Source: Podospora pseudoanserina (Eukaryota; Ascomycota; Sordariomycetes; Sordariales; Podosporaceae). From it: a DNA stretch of 64,000 bases. Location: positions 4,030,001 through 4,094,000 of the forward strand of contig NC_085921.1 in NCBI RefSeq assembly GCF_035222485.1, given 5' to 3'. Below, piece after piece: positions 44,231 to 54,380 of this stretch. The stretch's first letter is position 1, and each line of letters begins with the position of its first letter. The notes beneath the pieces were generated by a model. The model did no database searches. It saw only the letters and a program-made list of their open reading frames with translations, and was not told where the DNA came from. A program made the position numbers and the translations under genes.

Positions 44231-45973
44231 TCGAGACTTGATGATGTTGCAGACTGTTTGTCACAGATTCCAGGGTTTGGTCCAGCTGCCCACGCAGGCT
44301 GTGTGGATGACGATGATGGCCATGCCATGATCCGGGGGCAGTGAGAAAATGGCCGTAGTGTAGGGATGGATGTGAGCAACCTGGATCCGGTACGGAGCAG
44401 AGAGATAACGCATCAGGGCACGAGGCACAGGGTTGCATGTAAGCCAATATCAGCCGGACCGGTCTGTTAGCACAGTACCTTTCCTATGTCTCTGCTGTCC
44501 AGCGGCGAGAGAGGCTGTCGTACAGAATCGTAATGGCTGATAATAAATCTCATCCTCTTTCCAATGGCATTGCCTGGTGGAATTCGAGGTAAGCACAAGC
44601 TGCCTCGCTGTCTCAAAGAGGCAGCCGCATTCGGCATTTGCTGTTTGATATCCGTGCAATCTCGCTCACAGTGCTGCCAGCTAGAGATAACGGCCTGGCT
44701 GGGCAGAGCACCACTGGGCTGACTCCATTTTCCACACCTTGGAAAACTTTTTTTGCTTTCGTCAAAGCCTCACTCCATCGATTTGACGGCCATCTGGGCA
44801 TCCGCCGGCCTGGCAGGCTCCAGTTTCCGCTGCAGCTAGAGGTTACTGTTACCTGATGACCTTCCTATTCAGACCCCAAAAAGGCATTTCCTTAGCAATA
44901 CATCTTGGCGCTCCCGGCGGTCGGCGCGCCTGCGAAAGTGCGAACGATAGAGATAGGGAGGCTGGAAAATCCCGACATCATCAACGAAGGGAAAAGCCCG
45001 TGCCGCACGAGCAATCATCCGAACTGCTGGTTGGACACATTGGACCTCTCTCTCCTCCACTTCGATTCATCCAATATCTAGCAGCCCCCCAAGAGTCTTC
45101 CATTCCATTGGCGTCCGCTTGTTGTTCCACGAAATGCTGGCTCTTGTCTCTCGGTGTCGGGTTTGTTCGATATCCATCCTCCCCATGGAGCAGCTGGGGG
45201 TGTGATCCAAAACCGTGCGGTGTGATGGGTTGGAATGGTGGTGTTGTTTTGTGAGCATGTTCGGTTCGTTGAACGTCAAGAAAGGCTCGAATCCGGGCGC
45301 GGCCTTCCTTTTCAATTACGTACAATATGCGCCGCTAAGGCCGGTCTAGGGCAAGCAACAAGCACAGCACCATCCAGTGCACCTTGCGTCCAGGTATATA
45401 CAGTTGGGTTTGTGTGCCACAGGGCCGCTGGCAAAGTCTGATATCTCCGCGGAAAATCAGATGGTTGTTGCAATTGCAATTCACTTTTACCAAACAGGTG
45501 TTACACCAACCACTCACACACCACTTACATCATCGCAGGGGTCCGTGGTTCGGCTGACCTCTTCCAGAAACTGGGACACGGTCCGACGACTGGCGTCTTT
45601 TGGCCCCTTGTGGGAGCGAGCCCTGCCGAGCCTGGGCAGTGATGAGATTGGAAGCTGTCAACCCTCTTTTTTTCCCCGCAAGGAGGGGCACCGAAATCGC
45701 GGGGAAGATCAGAAAACCTCTGCGGATAGCGTCCCTGGAAGTGCCTGGGCATCGAAGGGGCCATCACCGGGCCAAGGACTTCCGGAAGCTGGCGGTGAGC
45801 TCCGCATTCGGCACATCCCCAAGGCACGCACAGCAACATGGCTCCACAACGCTTTGTGGGTGTCGAACTCTCTGGTCCAGAGTCCAGACTCGATAAAGTA
45901 CTACAACACACGCTGTGTCACGCGAGCAGCATGGCTCTGAGGACGGTTGATGAGTTGGGTCAAGACATTCTGA

Positions 45974-48900
45974 TCAACATTCATACCCTTCCTCCTGCTC
46001 TCTCCAGTCAAACGGGCTGCCGTGAAAGCCCATGGTGGTCATCAACTGAACATCGTCCAACAAGGGACCCTCTGGTATCCAGTCCTCCACCGTCTGCTGA
46101 TGCACGTTATTTTCACCACGGATGGCGCTATCAAATGTGTCCTAGCACAAAGTATGGATTTGTCAGTTGTCGTGGATCACTGACTCGGAAAAACGGCCAG
46201 ACTCTGGGGAGCTGAGTAGTGAAGAGAGAACGGGGAGAGAGAGAGGGAGGGAGGGAGAGAGAGAGAGAGAGAGAGAGAGTGTGTGTGTGTGTGTTTGTGT
46301 GTGTGTGTTGTTATTGCACATACCCAGCCCATTTGGTCCATCCCCATACTGCCCAGGTCGAGCCATCGAGTATCGATTGATGATGCGGGCATGAGATCTT
46401 GCCGCGTCAGGGGCTGCTGCACATCCTCCATCATGTGGTGCTGCTGCTCCTCTGGACCAAGCTCGGAATCCCAGTGTTCATCTACGTTGCGCGCACGCGG
46501 TCGAAAACGTGTCAGCCACTCACTCTTCTGGCTGGGAATGTGTGTAAAATGGGGATTGGAAGGACGGATATATAACATACCGGTCACAGAGAGGCTGCCG
46601 ACGGACAAGGGCTCATGGCTTTGCGATGTGTTAAGCCAAGAGTCCTCGTCTCGCACGTACGCCTGATGTTCCGGGTGGTGCTGGTCAGGTGCGAGCTGTT
46701 TGCCTTTGTTCTGCTGCTTCTTCAGTTCAATCTTCTTCAGCATCGTGGCGAGCATGTCAGTCGCCTTCCGGAAGACGCCGTCAGCTTCCGAGATGGTTTC
46801 CCATATCTGATGGGACCTCTCTAACATCTTTTGGAGTTGCTCCTCGTTCGAGAAGGCTGACAAGGCCGGGTCTAGACTTGGCCAGCAGCTGCTCTCCTGG
46901 TGGTCGTGTCTCCCAGACTCTGGCTCGTGCTGAAGGACAAGGTAGACGACCATGGCGGCGAGGAGAAAGTCGTGGATGGCCAGCGCGCTGATGTACCAGC
47001 CTGTTGCCCTCAGTGCGCCGCCGGGCAGCGTGGCCAGGTGCATGAGGTTTTGGTGGTCCAGGAGGCTGATGGCGGCTTCGAGGCAGATTCTCCGGGAATA
47101 AGCATGCTCGGGCTTGGGGACGGGCTCGATGAGGTATCGACGGTGCAGCACGCAACGACTCTTGTTGTACAGGGATATCAAACCGAACTGCTGGTTGACC
47201 AGAACCGGGGAGATGGGCTCGCCATCATAATCCTGTGGTGGCACGATTCTCTTCATGAAAGGGGGCACCTGGCTCCATATTTCGTCGAGTCGCATGTCGA
47301 GCTCCTGGACCTCGGCGTAGGTGGGTCGGGTGAGGGAGTTGGCTTGGCGGGCGACGAGACCGAAGACTTGACAGATGGAGGATTTCCAGATCGGGTATGT
47401 CAGCATGGTGTACTCGGTGTCGGGCCGGGCGGGGGGTAGCTGATGGCAGTCTTTGTCCAGGTCGTCATCGAAGAGGTTTCTGGGCGGGGCTGTGTCGCTC
47501 TCGATGCTGTATACCATGCTTGGGAGGCCCATGTGGAAAGAGACGAGGTGGTCGAATTGGCAGGCTACATGCCATAGCCTTCGCCTCATTTCTCCATCAA
47601 AGGGGGGGATGTTGGGGAGCTTGTCGGGGTCGCGGTGGAGGCCCATTCTCAGCATGAGTCTGATGCAGACTGATATCAACAGGTAACAGGTCATCTGGGA
47701 GGTTCGGTTGATGAGAAATTCAGACTCGATGTACAAGAGAAAAGGTTGTATTGTTGACGGTCCGGGAGACGAGAACTTGCCTGCCACCAGGGCCCAAAGG
47801 GCGGCGGCACGATACCCTCGGAATCGCTCCATCGGGGGAACGTCCGAGTCGCCCGCCAGTTCCTGGGGGGCGGTGAACATGGAGAACGACGTTCCCTGTG
47901 CAATGATTACGAACAACAACGCCAGCCATTGCAGAGACGCCTTGTTCGGATCTTGCCAAAACACAGCACAATCTTTGGCAAAGGTCGGCTGGTGGACGCA
48001 GTGGTGGGTCGGGCTGGCGGCATCGAAATAACGCCGTGTCAGCCTTTCGACCACCGGTTGAGGGGGGAGCATATCGATGAGATCCTGCTTGCAGGTCGGG
48101 ACGGTGTGAGACAACAGCAGCAAGCCAGGTGAGTGCGCGTCGTCGGAAGAGCCGAACCCTGCCGCCGCGTCAGGGTCGAGGCCTGCTTCCCCGGTGTCTG
48201 CCTCCCCATCATCGTCGTCGTCGAAGTAACTCTTCAGGTCCTCGATCTATTTTATCACCCCTTTTATCAGCAATCCACCCACACCTCTCTCCTGGTCAAA
48301 CCGTAGGAGAACACTCACATCCTCGAGCATAGCCATGAAATGCGTCGCCCCTACATACGTAGCACTCCCCTTGCCGCTCTTTCCCAGCACGACCTGCCCA
48401 ACAGGGACCGCGGCTGCTCTTTCATCAGGGCTTTCCTCGTTTTCATCGTCGTGCTCGTCGGTTTGATACTGGCCGGTGGCTGAAGAAGAGGATGTAAGCG
48501 CCGGGATGGGACCACGGATGTTGGGGTTGTTGGTGTGCATCATGCCCCTGACCATGGACTCTAGCCTTTTCAGGCGGGCAGCCATGGACCGCTCGGGGCG
48601 GGCTTTTTCTGGTTTTGGGGCGTAGATACAGAGGTCTTCACGGGCTTTTTTGAGGCAGTTTTTGCAGGGTTGTTGGCGGTCGCCTGGGTGATTGATGTCA
48701 GTTGGGTTGACAACTGCAGCAGCGACAATGGGCGCAATCGATCGAGGCGGGCAGGTAAGGGAAAAGGGAGCAGTAGAGTAACCCCAGTGGCCATGCTTTG
48801 ATCGTCTGACATGAGAAGGTTGCTGTTCGGGCTGTGGGGAAAGAAAGTTTGAAGTAGACAGGTCAACAAGTAACGTTGAAATCGTGATGTCTGATTTAGG

Positions 48901-49338
48901 GTAGGTGTCTTGAGAGAGGTAGGCAGGTGTGATATAATACAGTAAATGGTGTGAAACATAGAACTTGTGTGGCTAGATACCCTATCAAGGGTTGGAGATC
49001 AAGCCATGATGAAGATATATCTCACAGTAGAAAGCGAAAAGAACTAGATACAATGAAAGAAATGAATGAATGAGTGAACAATACATACATTTTTGCTTAC
49101 TGGTCCTACAAGGACCACAAGATAGCAGGACCCTAGTCCGTTTCTGAGCTTGAGTGGGCGGAAGCTGACAGCTACTGTTGATAGGTAGTTGCGGCCGACT
49201 AGAAGCTGCGGCTCCCTTAGGTAATAGATGATGAAGGTTTCTCGGGGGGTTCGTTGGCTTCGGGTTGACATGAATGTTGCTGCTACCGCTGCCGGTGCTG
49301 TACCCGCGCTGGGGAGCTTGTGGGGGCCGGGAGGACAT
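45974..49338 (-). CDS. Zn2Cys6 transcription factor with fungal_trans domain
   Basis: Fungal binuclear-cluster regulator, target unknown. Exons 49089-49338, 48319-48683, 46324-48246 and 45974-46141 (introns 405, 72 and 182 nt; phases 1, 0, 0) give 901 residues. The zinc cluster is C74-x2-C77-x6-C84-x5-C90-x2-C93-x8-C102, formed only when the 405-nt intron is removed after the codon base preceding the third cysteine (SCGPCRTSKQKC / DRQQPCKNC). It is followed by a short linker helix (ARLKRLESMVRGM). YVGATHFMAMLED marks the start of the middle homology region. The fungal_trans domain spans about 250-520: HHCVHQPTF, TCYLLISVCIRLMLRMGLHR, RRRLWHVACQFD. The last exon encodes DTFDSAIRGENN ... VEDWIPEGPLLDD, an acidic end. 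A GA/GT microsatellite lies within the third intron. No cluster partners nearby suggest a pathway. Confidence 0.85.
46234..46308. repeat. Compound (GA)n(GT)n microsatellite inside an intron
   Basis: GA-rich stretch, pure GA run, then a GT run with one TTT interruption, lying in the third intron of the Zn2Cys6 gene. On the transcript it is a CA then CU tract just after the donor site. Confidence 0.85.
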
Positions 49339-50346
49339 GATGCCTCCTTGAGGTGTGGTGATCCAACCTGTCGGTAACGGTTTTGATCTTGTGTCCGTTT
49401 CTGGAGTCGGGCTGTATAGACGAGGCACTTGAGGATTCAATATCTGGCGACTCGGATCGGGTTTATCGTTGTTGTAGGTTGTATATAAGCGAGGCTCGGA
49501 GATAAGGGGTTTGGCTGTGGTGCTTTATTCCGGTTTGTCTTGGGTTGATCTTTGCTCTTGATCTTGGGAAGCTCGGTAGGTGAGAGTTGGAGAAGGGATT
49601 ACTCAGCGGTATGCGCCCAAGGAGAGTTTAGCAGTGGGATTGATGTGATGTGGTGGCTGGAATACTGTTCTTAGCATAAGATTCAGGTTGTCGATTTGGA
49701 ATAGTCGTGGTTTACTGAATATGATGCTGCAATCACGACTATGATCTTGATGTGCAAAGCTCTTTTTCTGTCGGTAGGAACTTAGTCTCCCTGCCGACAG
49801 CACTGGTATTCCCCTCTTCTCGGCAAGGGCCTTTGTCGAGCGCCTACTGTGTGGTAGGATCGCATTTACAACCAACATGCATTGGACCTACCCAACCATC
49901 GAGCACTATGGCCGAGGGTTGGTAATGTTTGGAAGGAGACATATCAATCATATCGTGAGGGGAAAAAAAAACCATATGTATTTGGGAATTTGTCTCGCTT
50001 TCTTCAGCCCCATTCCGATAATTACCATGCTGCCCATATGCATTTCCCTTTTTCCTGGCCCCAAACTCCAATAAAACAGAAGATATCAAGTCGGAAGAGG
50101 TCTGGGTATCCCTTGTAGCCATCCACTGCCCTCCAGCCATGCCCTTGATTTTCACAATATCCCTCGGCTGCCTTGGTATTGCTGTGCAGCCTTGGCTTGT
50201 GCCATAAAAGCGCCACTAGGCCCAGCCGCTGGTTCAGAGGTATCGCTGTTGAACAGATAGCAGACACATATTCCTCAACCATGCGCCACGACTTGGCCGA
50301 CGCCTTATCTCGTAGTATGTGATAGACCCATTTAGAATCCTCCCGC
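49339..50346. other. Intergenic: Zn2Cys6 gene promoter and fcf1 3' flank
   Basis: About 1 kb between two minus-strand genes. The Zn2Cys6 reading frame stays open about 100 bp upstream of its ATG without another ATG. No other feature supported. Confidence 0.55.
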
Positions 50347-51157
50347 TCACGTAGCCGGAGCACCAGGGAGTCTCTCGATGGCATATTTGCCCTTTTGGAC
50401 GCCCAGAATGGGCACACCTGGGATCTTGCGGAGCCTTCGCTTGAGATCACGATCGTTGGCTGCTCTCTGTCAGTAAAAGCTCACCGAGAAAAAAAAAGGG
50501 GGTTACCTACTGGCAACGATGTAGATACGGTTCTTCTGGACGCGGTCGACGATGCACTAGGCAGAGTTAATTAAATCAAGACACCGAAGAGAAGACGAAT
50601 ATTGGGAATTCTTACATCATCTGCATAGGTTCCCTTGTGGTCGCAGGTGAGCCTCGTCCACCTCTCGTCACGAGCAATCATCAAGGCCATGCGGTACTTG
50701 GGGCCCAGCTTCTCGAGTTCCGCCATGACGCAGTCTGTGATGATGATATTGACCGAGGCATACAGGGCGTCCATGGCGGATTCTAGAAGTGGCAACTTCG
50801 CCTGGATGGATCTGCTCAGGAAATTGGTATCGACGATGATCTGGTATGGTGGAACAAGCGAGGTGTTGAACTCGAAGAACATGGACGATGGTGCTTGCTG
50901 CGTGATGGTTAGTTTTGTCCTGTTCAGTTTGTGAAGATTATGAGAGGACAAGACATACAGGGACCTCGCGAACTAGTTCCTTCTCCTTCTTCTTGATTTC
51001 CAACTTCTTCTTCTCGGCCTCTGTTTTCCTCCTGTCATCGTTCTTGCCGATGACCCGCTTCATGCGGAACTCGCGAACTTTCTTTGCGACTGTTGTTATG
51101 TGGTTAGTGTCTGATGAGATGTGAAGGGTGAGTGGCGGACAGAAACTTACCACCCAT
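50347..51157 (-). CDS. fcf1: rRNA-processing PIN-domain nuclease Fcf1/Utp24
   Basis: Fcf1 is the SSU-processome endonuclease that cuts pre-rRNA at sites A1 and A2 in the nucleolus. Five exons (51151-51157, 50959-51089, 50616-50897, 50511-50556, 50347-50459) with introns of 61, 61, 59 and 51 nt give 192 residues, the family's usual size. Exon 1 is only ATGGGTG, restoring the conserved start MGVAKKVREF. A basic coiled stretch (KKKLEIKKKEKELVREVP) precedes the PIN domain. Domain landmarks: PPYQIIVDTNFLS with the first catalytic Asp, IITDCVMAELEKLGPKYRMA, CDHKGTYADD with the paired acidic residues, then CIVDRVQKNRIYIVA and TND. It ends GKYAIERLPGAPAT. All catalytic acids seem present. Upstream lies a 1-kb divergent region shared with csi2. 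Confidence 0.95.
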
Positions 51158-52199
51158 ATTGACGGTAAAGTCGCTGAATAATATTGGTATTGTCTGTGAG
51201 ATGTTTCAAATCACTCGGTGAGTCTGAACTATCGGGTTGTTCGTTTGATGGTGACGGCTTCGTTTCATGTAAGTGAATGAGTTTGCTGATCTTGAATTTT
51301 TTGAGAGGCCTGGCACGGACCAAGTTCGTCCCAGTCCCAATTGCAGCATGGTGGCGTGGCCCCGGCGCGTTGCACAGCGGGCGCTGCGGCAATCCCAGAC
51401 AGCTGGCAACCGACTGCCCGCCTCGAGCCCAGGCTGTCTTTAATTAAGGTTTGGCGGCGTCCAGGAACAGGAGGAGCGTCCTGAAATCATCTTGGCCCTG
51501 AAATGCAAGAACTGCAGGGCGCTCGCGATGCAGTAGTTAGGTGCGTCTGCACTCAATATGCAGGTATCCGTCTGCTTTCCACCATGAGATGGTTTGTGAA
51601 GGACAGTATCTTTCTGCAAATATCATAGAAATAATAGCCTGATGGGCTGAGACGCCGCAGCGTTGAGATTTGCTGGATCAGCGTGCCTGCGTTTGCCAAG
51701 ACCAAGAGTGGTCCGGGGGAGACGAACGGGGAACATGGGAGGGGGGCTGACGGTTTTTACGGGGGGCCACCAACACGAGGAGGGTCTCCTTTTTCCCTAC
51801 TGCTGGGCCTCCCTTTGTCTCTCCATCTATCTGTGCTATTACCTAGCCCTCGCTCGTGTCGCTACACTACACTACATACATCAATTTACATTCTTGCCGT
51901 CGGCCGTTGACACGCGCGTCGCATCCCCTCGTTACCCATTTGTTTTGAGATAATTTTCCGCCGTGTGTCTCTCGGCCTGCCTGGAACTTGCTTCCGTCAC
52001 CACTGAGACCTGGGCAACGCAGACTCAGCCCCGTCCCTCCACAACCACCCACTCGGAGTCGATCCCTTCGTTGGTGGCTGCAGGCCTTGTCCGACAACAA
52101 AGTCCTCTTCTCCAGGTTGAACCCCGCCAGATACTCATTGCGACCTTGAATACTGGAACAGTTATCGTTCACGAGGGCCTCGACGACACATCTGCCGCA
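51158..52199. promoter_or_regulatory. Divergent region between fcf1 and csi2
   Basis: 1,042 bp between the two start codons. A frame continuous with csi2 is open from 51963 but has no ATG before 52200 in it. The csi2-proximal 350 bp are CT-rich with a short TACAC repeat (51861-51880), consistent with a leader. Confidence 0.55.
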
Positions 52200-53369
52200 A
52201 TGCGGACATCATCACCACTGTCGCTGAGGCGCGCGCTTCTGCTGACGTCCTTCTTCGCTGCCGGAGTCTACGCCCAACAAAACAACAACGACGACGAAGA
52301 CGAAGCACAGACATCGCAAACACAAAACACACAGCCAACGCCCACAAACAACCGGCCATCGACCTCCTCCGCGAATGCGCAAACGAGCCAAACCTCTTCT
52401 CCCACCAACGCTCCTCCCCCGCTGTCTTCCAGCACCCAATCCGAAGAAACACTCCCTTCCCTCCCTCAACCGACCGCCGACTTGACCCTCACCGATCTCC
52501 CGACCCTCTCCTCCCGTCCCGACCTCAGCATCCCGACTTACCCCCCTCCCGCCATCCCGCCCACCCACAATGCTCCCTTCATGAACCACTCGACCCTCCC
52601 AGACGGCACCGTATTTATCGCCGTCGGCGCCATCCTGGCCGCCTTTGGCCTCGCCGTCCTCCTCTGGCGCGGCATCCTCGTCTGCCTCCTCCACCGCAGC
52701 GTAGAACGCGCGGCCATGGCCCAGCACGCAGCAAACGACAAGTCGGCCGCCTCCTTCCCGGCTCCCCCGGCCCAATTCTACAAGTACCTCGAGCGGGAAT
52801 CCAACGCCTCTCTTCCTGTTGCTGGCGCCAACTCGGGAACCAACAGCGGGATCGGCACCCGGCGCACCCACCGCGGTCCTACCCCCTCGGCCACTCCCTC
52901 GCAAACAAACCTGTTTTTTTCACCTACGGCCGGCCACGGAGCGGCAATGGGTGGCGGCGGTGCCGGAGCGAGCTCCTCAAACCGCGACTCGAGGTTTTTA
53001 CCCTCTGGGTTTTATGCCTCAGCATCACCCAACCCTGGTGGTGCGGGTGCGGTAGGTGGTGGTGGTGGTGGTGGTCATCAGCATGGAAACTCTATTAGTC
53101 TGTCTACCCTGCGACCGGCATCACGAGGAAGGGGGCAGATGATGGGGCCTAGTCCGCCCGAGTCCCCGTCTATCGATCCGAGAATGGGAGGGGGATTTAG
53201 CTCGAGCTCGCTGAACTTGAACAGGCCGCCTAGCGCGGGGGCGAGGGCGCCGAGTGCGTATTTGGATGACTTGTTGGATGATCAGCCGGGGTTGTTTCCT
53301 CCTGCTGGGGGGCAGCCTGGGCAGCAGGGGGGTGGGTATAATGGGGGGCAGCAGAGGGGGAGGTTTTAG
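52200..53369 (+). CDS. csi2: Csi2-family secreted/membrane wall protein
   Basis: Single-exon gene, 389 residues, related to yeast Csi2, a transmembrane protein linked to chitin synthase III/Chs5-dependent wall assembly. Start chosen at the first ATG in frame because it yields a clear signal peptide (RRALLLTSFFAAGVYA, residues about 10-25) followed by an Asn/Gln/Ser/Thr-rich ectodomain. The conserved core is IPTYPPPAIPPTHNAPFM, then LPDGTVFIAVGAILAAFG and AVLLWRGIL (membrane helix about 136-160), and LHRSVERAAMAQHA on the cytoplasmic side. The cytoplasmic tail is low-complexity Gly/Ser/Pro with a GGT-encoded glycine run and likely disordered. Neighbour fcf1 is functionally unrelated. Family recognition is good; the exact biochemical role is not known. 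Confidence 0.85.
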   Translation: MRTSSPLSLRRALLLTSFFAAGVYAQQNNNDDEDEAQTSQTQNTQPTPTNNRPSTSSANAQTSQTSSPTNAPPPLSSSTQSEETLPSLPQPTADLTLTDLPTLSSRPDLSIPTYPPPAIPPTHNAPFMNHSTLPDGTVFIAVGAILAAFGLAVLLWRGILVCLLHRSVERAAMAQHAANDKSAASFPAPPAQFYKYLERESNASLPVAGANSGTNSGIGTRRTHRGPTPSATPSQTNLFFSPTAGHGAAMGGGGAGASSSNRDSRFLPSGFYASASPNPGGAGAVGGGGGGGHQHGNSISLSTLRPASRGRGQMMGPSPPESPSIDPRMGGGFSSSSLNLNRPPSAGARAPSAYLDDLLDDQPGLFPPAGGQPGQQGGGYNGGQQRGRF

Positions 53370-54380
53370 GTTCTTTTTTTTGTCGTAGGGTTTCTATTCT
53401 GGGTTTGGGGAGATGGGGGTGGTTTAAAATGTTTATTTCTGGGGTTGTTGTGTAGTAGTAGTATGGACTTTTTTTTAAAAAATTGTTTAGGGATGGCGGG
53501 GGGGTTGGTGGTTTACCTTTTTGGGGCGAGTGGCATAGCAACCTTTTTTTTTTTTTTTTTTTCCTCTCTTCTTCTTTTATGGAAATTGTAGGAGGGTGGG
53601 TGCCTGAGGGTGGTGTATTTTTTATTTTTTTTGTTTATTACTATTGGAGCATCCAGTTTATTGTTTTTGGCGGTTTGGGTCAGAGAGAAGAGACCTTTTT
53701 TTTTCTTTCTTCTGTGTCTTTGCTGAGGTGTGGTGGTGTGCTGTGTTAGTGTTGTGGACGATGAAGTTATCAGAATATTGGGGGGGTTATGGTTGCGACC
53801 TTGGTTGGATTTTTTTTCTTTGTTGTATGTTGTTGTGTGGTGTTTTCATTTGTCCTGGAGTGAGCGGTGTTTATGTCTTTTGTTCTTATGTGGGGAAAAA
53901 AAAGGGCTGTAAATATTCCCCTGATAGTTGAATCACAGGACCATACCAGACACACTTCATCTTTCCACTATCCCAACTTACACCAGGACCTGCCAGCCTC
54001 GTTTACCATCTCACACAATTTTTTTTTAAAAAAAGCTGGACGGATACTTGCAGTGACACTTGCACAAAACCCGGACTCTTACATATGTACAGGACAAGTA
54101 CCGGACATACATGCAGCAGACAGGCAGATAGGGACATGGATCAGACGTAGTACACACAAACCGTCCTTTTCCACTCCCCGGACTTTGCCGAGCAGCTTCT
54201 CGGATGGTATTTCTGCTGTCGTGACACAACGACTGGACATATTACTCCGGTTACAGCCACTCGTCAACATCCAAGCCACCCAAGTCTCCAAAACAAATAT
54301 CGAAGCATCGCTGAATTTTTACACATTACTACTATCCACAATCGTATACCACCACCGCCACATGTTTCCCTTTCCGCTGT
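53370..54380. other. Convergent 3' region between csi2 and yor1
   Basis: About 1 kb between converging stops. The first half is strikingly T/G-rich on the plus strand with several T runs (53543-53562, 53698-53706, 53811-53818), as expected for U-rich 3' UTR sequence. No gene recognised. Confidence 0.55.

Larger units (their letters stand above)
42896..45973. other. 3.1-kb upstream region of nmr
   Basis: Region between nmr and the 3' end of the Zn2Cys6 gene. The nmr-proximal kilobase contains a TC microsatellite (about 43302-43319), GGGCA repeats (about 43504-43540) and a cluster of HGATAR words. A small plus-strand frame with coding character lies at 44069-44230. Other frames appear to be chance. 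Confidence 0.55.

Noticed and set aside
45280-45300. tRNA T-arm-like GGCTCGAATCC
   Set aside because: Surrounding bases do not fold into a cloverleaf and no A-box is present at the right distance.
48570-48959. 129-codon minus frame overlapping the Zn2Cys6 gene's first intron
   Set aside because: It is in a different frame from the zinc-cluster exon and mostly intronic; joining the exons at CGACCGC restores a perfect cluster.
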